From contig JANDJZ010000036.1 of assembly GCA_027943245.1 (NCBI GenBank), positions 124,001 through 188,000 of the forward strand: a stretch of 64,000 bases of DNA, read 5' to 3'. This document shows, piece by piece, positions 35,052-45,705 of the stretch. The stretch comes from Acanthamoeba sp. SK_2022b (lineage: Eukaryota > Discosea > Longamoebia > Acanthamoebidae). The translations under genes were made by a program, and so were the position numbers. The notes below the pieces were generated by a model. The model worked only from the letters and a program-made list of their open reading frames with translations, was not told where the DNA came from and did not search any database. The first letter of the stretch is position 1, and the number at the start of each line of letters is the position of its first letter.

Positions 35052-35541
35052 TTCCCCCACCTGCATTTTCGCCACGTGGTCTAGTCTCTCAGCAGCTCCA
35101 CACCCACGCACGGCGGCCAAAGACAAAGAGGCCGGGACGAGGGCCAGAAACCGAGAAAAAGAAAGAAGAAAGCATAACAGATTTGCGGTGGGGGGTAAGA
35201 GATGTCTTCAAGAAGTTAACGAAAGGTGTAGCATCATAGCATAGATTTGGTAAGGTGGCATTTTTCTTTTGAATGAAAAAAAGGTGAAATTAAAGGCGTC
35301 ACAAAATGGGAAAATCGTCAAGCCTGCAAAAATAAGAATCGGGCGAATGAGGAACCTTTCGTTTGCGACCACGTCCTCTTCTCATGCAGTAGATGAAATG
35401 ATGGCCAAGAATTTCTTGTGCTGCCCGGACATTCACATTTAGCTGCATGCGAAATGTCGATGACTTTTCATTGAATGTCACACGTCGGGGAACAGCCAGT
35501 CCCTCCTCGAACCGACCCACCGGTGCACAAAGACAGAACAG
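35052..35541. other. Intergenic gap upstream of DnaJ
   Basis: Contains the DnaJ promoter and the 3' side of the next minus-strand gene. A 73-codon minus ORF at 35299-35520 has no recognisable features and is probably 3' UTR. No heat-shock element was scored. Confidence 0.4.
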
Positions 35542-35751
35542 CTATTCCTCTTTGACTGGAGGGTCCTCGTGTTCGTGTTCCGATTGAGAGAGATCGTCCT
35601 CGAGAAGAGCCCCTTCTGGATGACCCTCGGCCTCATTGTCCCCGGCCCGCGTCATTTGCATGCCAGCAATGCGGAAGTTGTAGCACACCTTGAGCACGTA
35701 TGCCAGCAGGAGAGCCTCCAGTAGGTAGAACACCCACGTCGCTTCTCCCAT
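35542..35751 (-). CDS. Small single-TM acidic-tail protein, unknown
   Basis: I do not recognise this protein of about 69 residues. Starting at MGEATWVFYLL (35751) it has one N-terminal hydrophobic helix (WVFYLLEALLLAYVLKV), a short basic loop and a C-terminal half rich in Glu/Asp/His ending PPVKEE. It could be a small integral membrane subunit or a tail-less type I/III anchor protein. The ATG at 35751 is preferred over one at 35853 because the intervening codons come from a poly-A/T tract. It is divergently arranged with the TPR gene. Confidence 0.45.
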   Translation of the reverse strand: MGEATWVFYLLEALLLAYVLKVCYNFRIAGMQMTRAGDNEAEGHPEGALLEDDLSQSEHEHEDPPVKEE

Positions 35752-36094
35752 CTCTGTTGCTTTTTTTTTTTTTTTTTGCAACTGATTTTCTCTTATTTCC
35801 CCTCTCCTCTTCTTTGGTACCAGCCGGCCAATGGGCAGCGTAAGACCGAACAACCCACGTGGGTTACCGCAGTTTCAATCGGCGTGAAAAGAAATGAAAA
35901 GAAAAGAATAATAGTGGACGAACTCTCCGACGCCGCGTTCGCCGCGGAAGGCCTGAAACGCCGAAAGAGGAAGCGGCGCCAGAAGACTGCTCGTTCGTTT
36001 TGTCATCAAATCCAACTTGCGCGCCAACTTGCCACCAGATGGTGAACTGATTGACCTTCCATCAATTTCGCCAAGATCTTTAATCTGCTGCGTG
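35752..36094. promoter_or_regulatory. Divergent promoter region with T17 tract
   Basis: Lies between the small TM protein (minus) and the TPR protein (plus). A 17-base T run occupies 35761-35777, immediately beside the minus-strand start codon. No other element was identified. Confidence 0.4.
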
Positions 36095-37564
36095 ATGGAA
36101 GACTCAAATAGTTGTAATAGCGCTTATGGAGGAAAGGAGCAAGAAGGTCAGAAGGAGCAAACAGACCCAACTCCCCTCACTGCCACCGACCTCAACGATC
36201 GATTCCTGCGAATCACCACCAAGAAAGATGAAGGCAATTTCCTGTTTCGCGAGAAGAAGTACACGGCCGCCCTCGAGCGTTACATTGAAGCGATGCTAGA
36301 GCTCAAGGTCTACCGACGGATCTGGCGCCTAAACCGCAGGCAGAAGATGGCCGCTGTGGTTGCTGTCACGACGGCCACCGACTCAACCATCAACTGCGCC
36401 AGCGTCCAGACTGAGCAGGTCAGCAAGGTCCTCGGGAAGCGCAGTAGCAAGGAAAAGGGCAAGGAAAGGATGGACATTGAAGATGATAAAGCGGCGGCGG
36501 AGGCCTGCAGAAGCGGCAATGCCGTGGCGATCGTGGAGGAGGAGGCCGCGCAGAAGCAGCAGCCCTGTTCGTCAGCAGACATGAAAGACACCACCACGGC
36601 CACTACCGCTACGTCGTCGGTGTATGCCGAAACGATCGTGGACTGGGATGGCCTGCGGCGGAAGAGACGACGCCTCGGCGACGCTCCTTTGACCAATGGC
36701 AGTAGCGCTGCCCTCGACAATATGAACGTGGAGATCATCGACAAGGCGGACTACGCGATGCCCCAGGACATGGGCTGTCACATCTCCTCCTCCTCCTCCT
36801 CCTCCTCTTCCTCTTCTTCCTCCTCCTCTTCCTGCTCGGCCGCCTCGTCCAGACAGGTTTCGAGATGGGAGCACACAGCGCCGGTGCCGTTCGGTGACAA
36901 GCGTCGGCCGTTTGGGGAGCGCAGCGAGTGCGAGAAGAACCTGAAGCGGCTGGAGATCATCATCCGCCTCAATGTGGCCGCCTGCGGCATTAGGCTCGGC
37001 AGCGGCGCACAGGCCCTCGAGCAGTGTCGCAAGGTGCTCCACATCAACGACATCGAGTGCTGTGAGCCTCTGCTCTATGCCAAGGCCCTCTTTCGGTATT
37101 TTCCCTCCCCGCTTCTCGTGGCCGCGCCCCATGGCTCATGCCTCACGCAGGAAAGCGCAAAGCGAGAAGATACTGGGACGCAACAAAGAGGCCTGTACCA
37201 GCCTGCGACTGGCGGCCATCTTCTCCCCGACCGATCGCGCCATTCGCAATGAGCTGACCGCACTAGAGTTCGTCTCCCCTTGCCCCCCTCCTCTCCTCTC
37301 AACGTGTAGCACGTGATTCCGGGGCTCACGTATGTCCCACGCCACGACCGCACACAGGCAAGCAATGAAGAAAGGAAGCGTCGTGTGTCAGCTCTTCCAA
37401 CAGCTCTGTCGCAGCAGGCAAGACAACGCCGCAGAGTGCGCATCCCTCCTCTGCTCGTTGCCCCACCGGGCGTGACTGTGGCGCTGAGTAGGTGTGTGTT
37501 GCGTGGGATTCAGTTCGCAGCAACCTTCGTCTCCGCCGCAGGAAGCACCCAAGGACAAGTGTAA
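36095..37564 (+). CDS. TPR protein of the immunophilin-TPR type with a large low-complexity insertion
   Basis: From MEDSNSCNSAYGG (36095; an in-frame ATG at 36017 is an alternative) the protein begins a TPR helix pair, KKDEGNFLFREKKYTAALE. About 200 residues of charged and serine-rich sequence follow, including a polyserine run (about 36786-36830). The TPR array then resumes with IIIRLNVAACGIRLG, EQCRKVLHINDIECCEPLL, ALFRRKAQSEKILGRNKEA and AAIFSPTDRAIRNEL. The pattern matches the three-TPR clamp of FKBP/CYP40/TTC-type Hsp90/Hsp70 partners, but no PPIase domain is visible. The C-terminus is uncertain: two in-phase splices give stops at 37475 or at 37564. Confidence 0.7.
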
Positions 37565-39620
37565 ATATCTCAGTTTCTTTAGCAGCATCTGCCCCGCGAA
37601 GACGGCCCTGTCTACGTTGTTCAGGAGGTGCGTTAGCCCGGGATCTTCCCGCTGAGCGCACGTACGCAGCGACCTGCGCTCATCTCCATCATTTACATTA
37701 TTTCTGCTAGGGAGATATCCACTCGAGGGCTCACACCGCGGCAAAAGGCCATTGTGGCCTCCAGCCAGCTGCCCAGAGACCCTCCCGCCATTGTGGTACC
37801 TACTACCCCGTTCTCTCTCGGACCGCCATCACCTTTTTGGCTCGACCACGAGCCCACCCATGCGCTGACTTTCGTGTACAACGCGCAGGACAAGTACACA
37901 CGCAGGGCCTACGCAGCAGAGTGGAGCAACGACGGCGATCTGCTCTACACGACGTGTCAGGACTGGAAGATTCGCATCTACGCCCACGACTCCAAGACCC
38001 TCTCTCAGAAATGTGTAATTAATGCCAAGTACGCAGTCCCTCCTCTCCCCCTTTCCCGCCAAGCGCTCGTGCGCGAGTCTCGAGACCAATGAGGCGAGTG
38101 TACAGGAAGGGACAGTGGACAATAACGGACGCGCAGATGAGCAGCGACAACTCCTTCCTGCTCTACTCGTCGATCACGCCGCAAGTGCACATGGTGCCCC
38201 TGCCCAGGGACCTGAACGACGTGAAGCCAAAAGGTATATTCGGCCGTGACCATCGCCCTCATCGGCAGCAACCACACCATCAGCTCGCCATGACCGTAAC
38301 GGTTCACTCACCCTCTCTCTCTCTCTCTCTCGCCGCCGTTTCTCAGGCGATCATTCAGTTCTCAATTTTGTCGGGGCACAGGGCAGCGACTACTCGGGCA
38401 TCTGGTGCATGGCCCTCTCTCCCGACGACAGGCACGGATCGCCCCTCCTCCCCTTCCCAACCGCGATGGGGCTGATGGTGATGGTGTTGCGCAACCAGGG
38501 AGGTGGTGGCTGGCACGTCCGACGGTACGGTGTGCGTGTACGATCTGGAGAGCAACCAGCTCGTGGAACGCGCGACGGCCCACACCGAGGACGTCAACAG
38601 CGTCTGCTACGTGGAAACGAACAACGGCTTCGGCTCGAGCGCACACCTTCTAGCTTCGGCTGCCGACGACGGCCTCATACGCGTGTGGGACAGGTCTCTC
38701 ACTCCCCCCCCCCTCTTCGCTCCGTCATTCTTGTGCGCCCAGTTGACTCAGTTTTTACTGCAGGCGCTGCATGGCTGATCCTGTGGGAACGCTGCATGGC
38801 CATAACGAAGGGCTCACGTATTTGGCCAGCAAAGGTACCGTGGAAAGAACGGAGCCAGCCACGGTGGAGTTGGGTGGGCGGGCGGGGAGGCTGTTCCTTT
38901 GATGCGCGCCCACGCTCACCCCCGAGTGATATTGGACACAGGCGATGGGCGATATCTGCTGTCCAACGGTAAGGACCAGACCATGAAGCTCTGGGACCTG
39001 CGAAACATGGTCGACCGCAGCCACGCCGAGCCGCCCGTGAAGAAGTTTGTGTGGGACTACCGGGGCATGAGCTACCCCGGCCATCCCGAGACCGACCGGC
39101 ATCCGCACGACCTATCCGTGTCCACCTTCCGTGGCCACACCGTGCTGCGGACGCTCATCCGCTGTAAATTTTCTCCCCCCGCTTGGTCAGGTACCACTAT
39201 TGCCGCCTTTTCCGACTCCTGCGTCTCTCTCTCTCTCTCTTATTAAGCGCGATATGAAGTTCGTGACCAAGTCTGACCGGAATGGTGCAGGCTACCGCTA
39301 TGCGTGTACGGCATCGGCGGACGGCAAGGTGTACATACACGATACGTCGTCCATGCAGCTGGTCCGCGTCTACGACACGGGCTGTAAGGAAACCACCGGA
39401 TCCTGTACGTCTCAATATGACCGCTATTGTCGCTGCCGTGTCCCCCCAACCATTCTCACGGCTCGCGCTTTTTGCCTCGTGTACGTTGTCCGTCCAAGGT
39501 GCGGTAGTGCGCACTCTGGCGTGGAATCCCTACCTGCCGTACCTCGTCACCGCGGCTTGGAACGGTGCCGTCTCCCTTTTTTCCCACGACGCCAAGCCCG
39601 CGTCAGCCGGTGCCGAGTAG
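37542..39620 (+). CDS. DCAF11: DCAF11/LEC14B-family WD40 protein (CUL4-DDB1 substrate receptor)
   Basis: WD40 blades in family order: RAYAAEWSNDGDLLYTTCQDW, FLLYSSITPQVHMV, VAGTSDGTVCVYDLESNQLV, HTEDVNSVCYVE, SAADDGLIRVWDR, VGTLHGHNEGLTYLASKGDG, LLSNGKDQTMKLWDLRNM, FVWDYRGM, STFRGHTVLRTLIRC, CTASADGKVYIHD and WNPYLPYLVTAAWNGAVSLF. The block DGRYLLSNGKDQTMKLWD and the WDYR and GHxVLRTLIRC signatures are characteristic of DCAF11/LEC14B. In animals DCAF11 recruits substrates (for example NRF2/SKN-1 pathway) to the CUL4-DDB1 ubiquitin ligase. The first exon given begins after an acceptor at 37541 and lacks a start codon; the true 5' exon was not found and may overlap the end of the TPR gene. Stop at 39620. 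Confidence 0.85.
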
Positions 39621-39917
39621 CTGGCGCTAAAACCTGTTCGATATAACAAAGGATAACAACAGTAATAATTAAAAAAATAATGCCCATATTTGAAGTTCAT
39701 TTCCTTCGGTTTCCTTTGTCCCTTGGTGCGGGAAGAAGGACAGCTACGTGGCGTAGCCAGTGTTGATACACCAGAGTAACCAAGGGTGGTGAGGCGAGTA
39801 ATGTACATGAGGGCGAGGCGGCCTTGAAGAACTCCCGAAAGTTGTGCGCAGCCCACCTAGAGCAGGAAGGAGGCGCCTCTGCAAGGGAGCTGAAACGTTT
39901 AAGGAGAGGAGCGAGCG
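39621..39917. other. Short gap DCAF11 to acidic protein
   Basis: AT-rich just after the DCAF11 stop (including AATAATTAAAAAAATAATG near 39662-39680), consistent with a 3' end, and GC-rich before the next start. No gene seen. Confidence 0.4.
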
Positions 39918-42470
39918 ATGGCTGGAGAACGAAGACGAGGGACGACCAAGAGAACGCCCCAAATGCTGCTCCAGTTGCTTCTGTCGATTGTCCTCATCTC
40001 CACCCGCGGACCACCAGCTGCCGCCGTAGCAGATTTGAACGCTGAACTTCCCGCACCTGAGCTCGCTGCCTTGTCGCTGCCCTCGGCCCTGGATGACTTT
40101 GGGGTGGCTACATGTGCGCACGCTGCCGAGTTCGAAGAAAGTGCTGCGGATCTGGCCGCTTCAGTGTGCACGGTTAAGGAAGCGAGGAACGAAGACACAC
40201 AAACCGGGGAGCGGCAGCCTACCGAGAGCGAACTGTCGAAACCGGAGGCCAGCTCGAACAAGGGAGGCTGCCTTGTACCGGACGGCGAGGCGCTCTCAGC
40301 GCTAGAGGGCGGCCTGCTTAGTCGAGAAGTGCTGCCCGTGGCGGAGAAGGGCTTGGATCAATCGAGTCCTCACATGACCCTGGTGGATATGCCCGTCAGT
40401 ATCACGACCTTGCCGGTAAGCACCGAGCTCAGCGGCGTGGTGGAGGTAGACGATAACGCCGCGAATCAGCAGCTACCCAAGGAAAGTGTCCAAGAGAGAT
40501 TGGAAGACCAAGATGATGACGGTGGCTGGGAAGTTCTGGATGACGCCCACAGCAGACCTTTGGCGATCACGCACGAGATCCTAGGGACAGGCATGATATC
40601 CGACACAGCTACGCCTGCAGACAGCGACTCCGGCGAGCAGCTCTCAGGTAATACTCGGGGTGTCGATGGAGAGGACTCGGACGACGACGCGGAAGTGTAC
40701 GCAGCTCGCGATGCCTTCCCTGTGGGCGAGTTGGACGTGGCCACGGTGATCAGGGACCACGTAGCCGTGTTTGATGTTGAGAGTCGGGGTGCAGAGGGCA
40801 ACCCGCTGCAGGCAACCGCGATAGCAGCTGTATTGCCGTCACGCACCACCCATTCGCCCTCTGCCTCGGAGGAGTCACCATTGCCTACCGCCATGCCTTC
40901 ACTCACAGCGGATTCGCCCTCACCCTCGGACCTACATTCGCTCGGCGTGCCCCCCTCCACCTCTCCGTGTGCAGATGATGCACCTGAGAACGTGATTGGA
41001 GAACAGCTGGAAGCAGCGCCGCAGTCTCAGAAGGAAACTACCACACTCGAGGAAGTGCCGCCTAGCTCCAGCGACCGCTGGCAGATGACTTCTGACGAGT
41101 TGCCGGCAGGGGAGGTTCCGCTTCGTGGACCTGAGCATTCCCACGCGCCCACAGGCAGCCACCCTATCCTCGAGGAAGTGGCGCAGCAGCCTCCAGCCAG
41201 CCTATCCTCGGATAGCAAGCCCGACACATCGGCTGACACCAAGGTGACGCCTGTTAGAGCTTATCTCCTCGCTGCATTCCCTCACATATTTCCCATCTAT
41301 AGGTGGCTCTGATGGACACGCACGATCTGGGCCAGTCTGGCGAGATTGCGGGAGCCCAAGAACAGGATGAGAAAGCGAAGCACGAGGCACAGCGGGTGGA
41401 GAGACTGACGCACAAGAAGAAGCAATCTCTGGAGCAGGTCGTGAGCGACACTGAAGAGGAGAAAGCCAAGGACACAGTCAAGCGGAAGCTGGAGAGCCTC
41501 CCGCAGAAGCGGCCTGCTGTCGCCTCCTCTGCCGAAGTGGGGCCTACCAGTTTTCCGGTGACGACGCATGGCGCCGAGCGGTTAGCGAAGAACCGCACAT
41601 TGCCAGCCAACGACTCAGCCCAGGATCAAGGCGCCAAGGTGATGGCGGCCCGCTCTCCTTTGGTGGCTCTCGATAAGGGAAAGGCCGCCGGGGAGAAGGT
41701 GGTCGGGCTGAAGAAAGCGACAGGGATGAAGTCACCAGCAGCTACAGCGGCCTCACCCATCCCTTCGCAGATGGCCGCAACCAGCGTACCGGCCATTCCG
41801 GTCTGGAAGAGCTTCGCCAAGGCGTCATCGCCATCGGCCTTGTCTGGGTCGCCTGCGGTGGGACCAGGTCGCCCGAAGATGGCAGCTTCTTTCACTCCCT
41901 TTACCAAGAGGTTGACAACAGTTAGGCCTAGCGGAGATGAGGCGGCCAGTGCGCCGGCGGGTGGTGGAGACAGCCAGGACGACGACGACGATTACGACGA
42001 CGACGATTACGACGACGGGGACGAGGACGAGGACGACGAGGGCCTGTTTGATGAAGAGGACGAGGTTGAAGGAGGTGAGACCGAGCGTCAGAGCGCTGAG
42101 GGTCCTCTGAAGAAGCCAGTCCCCGACCAGGCTGCGGAGAAGGCCCGCAAGCTGGTCGAACGCAAGATTCTCCTCAAGATGGCCAAGGAGGCTTCGGGCA
42201 TCAGCAGCGGTACCCCCAATCGCCCCACCACGACGTCCATGGAGACGAGCATACTGATGTAGCTTTGTTGCCTGGACAGCGGGGGACGATGACCCAGAGA
42301 TGAAGGCGTGGAAGCGGCGAGCCAAGCTGAAGAACATGGAGGCCAAGCGGAGGCAGGACGTGGCGGCCTACGCCATTACGGACCCTGCAGCGCGACGGAG
42401 GGAGATAGAGCGGGTGAAGAAACAAAAGCAGAAGAACCAGGGCAGTCTCCGCTACAAGAAGAACCCCTAG
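39918..42470 (+). CDS. Large low-complexity protein with probable signal peptide and acidic stretch, unknown
   Basis: Three exons. The first (39918-41249) starts MAGERRRGTTKRTPQ, then MLLQLLLSIVLIS, a basic n-region plus hydrophobic core that reads as a signal peptide or anchor. About 430 residues of Glu/Ser/Pro/Ala-rich sequence follow. Exon two joins after ADTK and encodes a Lys/Glu-rich helical stretch (HKKKQSLEQVVSDTEEEK) and an Asp/Glu/Tyr tract (DDDDDYDDDDYDDGDEDED). Exon three ends with a highly basic helix, AWKRRAKLKNMEAKRRQ, and GSLRYKKNP. I recognise no domain. A secreted or ER-resident calcium-binding acidic protein is possible. The nuclear-like basic end argues the other way, in which case the hydrophobic start may be spurious. 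Confidence 0.65.
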
Positions 42471-42498
42471 CCCCCCCAAATATCTCTGCTCCATAGCC

Positions 42499-42504
42499 AA
42501 TAAA
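42499..42504 (+). terminator. Candidate polyadenylation signal AATAAA
   Basis: AATAAA lies about 29 nt after the stop of the acidic protein gene. Placement is plausible for a cleavage signal, but use of this hexamer in this organism was not tested. Confidence 0.35.
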
Positions 42505-42565
42505 TGCAGACGAGCTCCTATGTACAACCATACGTATTTGACAGAAGGGAGGAGGAGGGAAGCCA

Positions 42566-44046
42566 TTATGGGTTGGTGGAGAGGGACTTGCACAACTCGA
42601 CGACCCACCAGGTCACGGCGGTGGAGGGCACCACCTTGAGGTAGGTCGCCGTCAGGCCCCGATAGAACCCCCTCAACCCCTCCTCCCGCATGATCTGGGG
42701 ATGGGATCATGGCGTGGTGGGCAGAAGAGAGCGGACGAAAAAAGAGGGAAAGGTGAGGCGATGGCGACGGCGGAAACGACGGGAGGACTTCCGTACCTTT
42801 TTGACGGCGTCCGAGATACCCCCGTAGGTGCCCTCCTTTCCGCCCATCTCCTGCACGATAATCCGCTTACGGAGCAGGTCGGCCGGGTAGCTGACCGTGG
42901 TGGCCAGCGTACCAGCGATGGCTCCTACGGACAGCGAGAGCACCGTGGATGTGGAGCCTGACCGAGAGGGAATAAAGAAGATGAGGAAGCGTTTTGCAAC
43001 CGGAGACGACAGATTAGGAAGGGAGTCGCACCACCGCCCGCCTGAATGTACTCCTTCAGTTTCTCGTAGGTTGTGAAGTTGATTGCGATGTAGGGTGCCG
43101 TGTTCTGTGCCCCCCCCCCACAATCACCGAGAAGAGATAAGACCAAAGCTGTGGGCTTTTGGCTGTGTGGGCCTATCTTGTTGGAAAGTATTGGGGATTG
43201 GCGAGGCGTACAAGAACGGCAGCGGTCACGCCTTTGTAGAATCCGAGCAGGCCCTCTTGGCGGTAGATGGAGACCACCGCATTGGCCACCCCCCGGTAGT
43301 AGCTATTCATAAAGCAGTGCGTTGAGATCACAGCCCGAGAAAGCAGCGGCAGCAGCAGGAGAGCATAGTGTGCGCACGTGTTGGTGGTGGTCTGAACGGT
43401 CAATCTCGTGCGCACAAAGTCCATTGGGAAGGTGACCACCGCCGCGGTTGTACCGGCAGAGGCCGACGCCAGCAGAACTTGGCCCTAAGCGACGACGCAC
43501 CAAACAATTGTTAGTGTGCGAAGCGTGCACGAGAGTGTCATGCGGCGATTGCAATCGCCGTACGGTGTTGAGCTGGTCACGTTGCACCATCTGTCGGAGC
43601 AGCTTCTTGAAGATCTCGAACGAGTAGAAGCGTACGGCGGACGTGGGTATGATGCGCACCACGTTCGTGGCGTTGCCCCTCCAATAGCCCCGAATGCCCT
43701 GTGCCCATGCCACGTAAGCGTTGGCGTGTGCAGGGAGAGAGCGGCCTCGACAGTACCTCCTCCCTGGCTATGGTCAGGAGAGGCCGAAAAATGCCCCGGT
43801 ACCGGCCCTCACCACCCTGCAGGTGCTCCACCTTCGAGTGGAAGTGTGACGAATAGATATAAAGATCGAGAGACACGAGGAAAAACTTAATAAATAAAAA
43901 ATCGATTGTGGTACCATTTGCAAGAGGCGGAGTCGCTCAAGTGGCGCGGTGACGGTCTTAGCGCAAATGCCGGCGATGGCACCATAAAGGAGGTAGTTGA
44001 TGGTCCTGACATCTTTCCGCGGCGTTACAGGCGCTGTTGAAGTCAT
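42566..44046 (-). CDS. Mitochondrial carrier (SLC25) protein
   Basis: Three tandem carrier repeats are visible, each with the PX(D/E)XX(R/K) signature: TAPLERLRLLQ near the N-terminus, FPMDFVRTRLTVQ in the second and YPADLLRKRIIVQE in the third. The even-numbered helices contain GIRGYWRGNATNVVRIIP, LLGFYKGVTAAVL and GLRGFYRGLTATYLKVVP. The start MTSTAPVTPRKD is at 44046 and the stop at 42566. These proteins exchange metabolites across the inner mitochondrial membrane. The GYWRGNxxNVxRIxPxxAxxF pattern is shared by ATP-Mg/phosphate, CoA and related nucleotide carriers, so a nucleotide-type substrate is likely. No EF-hands are present, which argues against the calcium-regulated SCaMC form. Confidence 0.92.
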
Positions 44047-44280
44047 CTTTCAAGATCCGATTCCCTCACCTGGTCTTACGTCCAGTAAAGTGTTGTGTTG
44101 TTGACTGAGCCACCTCTGGCTTGCTTCGCTTGGTGTTCTACCTTTCCCGATCTTCTTGGAACAGCGTCTCCGCAGGCGAATAACTGGCATTGTTGCCGCT
44201 TGGCGCAGCAAACCTGACGTCAGCTTTGCTGCGGACCGCCATACCGTGACGAGGCGAGGGCTGGCGGAAGGTCAGGGGCG
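44047..44280. promoter_or_regulatory. Divergent promoter between SLC25 and JMJD8-like genes
   Basis: 234 bp between two start codons pointing in opposite directions. No clear TATA or initiator motif was assigned. Confidence 0.45.
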
Positions 44281-45528
44281 ATGCACTCGCACGTGTTGGT
44301 GAGTGGAATCGTGGCAACGTTGCTAGCGGCTGCTGTTGGCGCGCTAGCTTTACCGGCGCTGCACGGACAGAGTGGATCTATCGACTCCCCTCTATGCACC
44401 ATCGCCCGCCGCTCCCTCCTTGCTCAAGACGACTTCGCCAGGTGCGCCTTACTTATCAGGTCTTGGTTCAGCTCTGCAACAATTTCTTGCTGCACGTGGT
44501 GGCGTTCAGCGTCTTTCTCGGTGGTGTGCAGTTTATATGAAGAGAGGCAGCCCGTGATCATTCAAGTCCCTCTACACACCAATTCCCGGTTTCGTTCCCT
44601 TACAACCAAGGCATGTATGCGACGGCACTCTTGCTGAAGACCGGTCTGAAACACAACTCTCGCGGATGAGCAGGAACGACTGCTGGCAGCGTATGGCGAG
44701 AACTGCATCGTCCTGTCCACGGCAAATTCCAACTCATACAACAAGAGGAGGATGACTCTTAGACGATACGTCTCTGAGATCGTGGATAGGCCGACCGCGC
44801 TAGCTGATAGAGGTGATTCCTCGTTTTATCACTTTGGTGACAACGACCACACTGCAGTACTGAAGCCCTTCTCATTGAGTGGCGATCACTACCTGATCTC
44901 CCAACCCGCAACGGCAGTTCCGATCTCTGTTTGAAGCCTATGTACTGCCTCCGTACGATGCTACCAACACTACGGCGCCATGCCCAGCGCTGAGCTTTGG
45001 ATTTGCAGGCCATGGTAGGTTCGCCTCTTGTGCTAATTGGTTCGCTTATGTGGTAGTAAGACGTCCTCTCTCAGGCAGCGGAGTGCCTCTGCACACGCAC
45101 GGTGCGGTGTTTGCTGAGGTTATGCACGGGAAAAAGGTGTCACTGCTCGCTCGCTGCATCTGTGCTGTGGCTCGATATGCTCATCGTGTTTGGGTGCTGG
45201 ACAGAGATGGTTCTTGTATCCCCCTTCCTACATGCCATTGTTTGATCCCAATGAGACCACGCTGAGGTAAGGACAACCTACTCAGAGTGCATGAACCCTA
45301 TTAATTCCATTGAATGGGTACGTAGATGGCTGCACAAGGTGTATCCATTCTTTGGTGTGCACGACCGCCCACTCGAATGCACGCTGCAAGTCGGGGAGGT
45401 ATGACCCCCTCTCTCCCATGCTGTTGCAAATCTCACCACCTCAGCAGTTATTGTATATCCCTACAGGATGGTGGCACAGCACGCTCAACATTGGGGACTT
45501 TGTGGTCTTCATCTCCACCTTCCTCTAG
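44281..45528 (+). CDS. JmjC-domain protein of the JMJD8 type
   Basis: The protein begins with a signal peptide (HVLVSGIVATLLAAAVGALA). Conserved elements then match JMJD8 step by step: RQPVIIQ, LLAAYGENCIVLSTANSNSY (human LLASFGDRVVRLSTANTYSY), FYHFGDND, SFGFAGHG, GSGVPLHTHGAVFAE, FLYPPS, RPLECTLQ (via a frame-shifting intron) and LLYIPTGWWHSTLNIGDFVV, ending FISTFL. The cupin double-stranded beta-helix is therefore complete. The HxH-like HTHG followed by the distal WWHST supplies the metal-ligand positions seen in JMJD8, whose catalytic activity is doubtful. Animal JMJD8 is an ER-lumen protein, consistent with the signal peptide here. Short introns break most motifs. Confidence 0.85.
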
Positions 45529-45705
45529 CTAGCGGGCGGCCCGTAGACAATCAATGGAATGCAAGTAACGCAAACCAGGAACTGGCCCTTTCGGCAGAAA
45601 CCTCATACAAGGCGTTGCCAGTTACTTCACCACAGTACACTAGACAGGCGCCACAGCTGCCCTTGGCTCTTCATAGGTTTTTCCGCAATCTTGCGGCTTG
45701 ACAAA

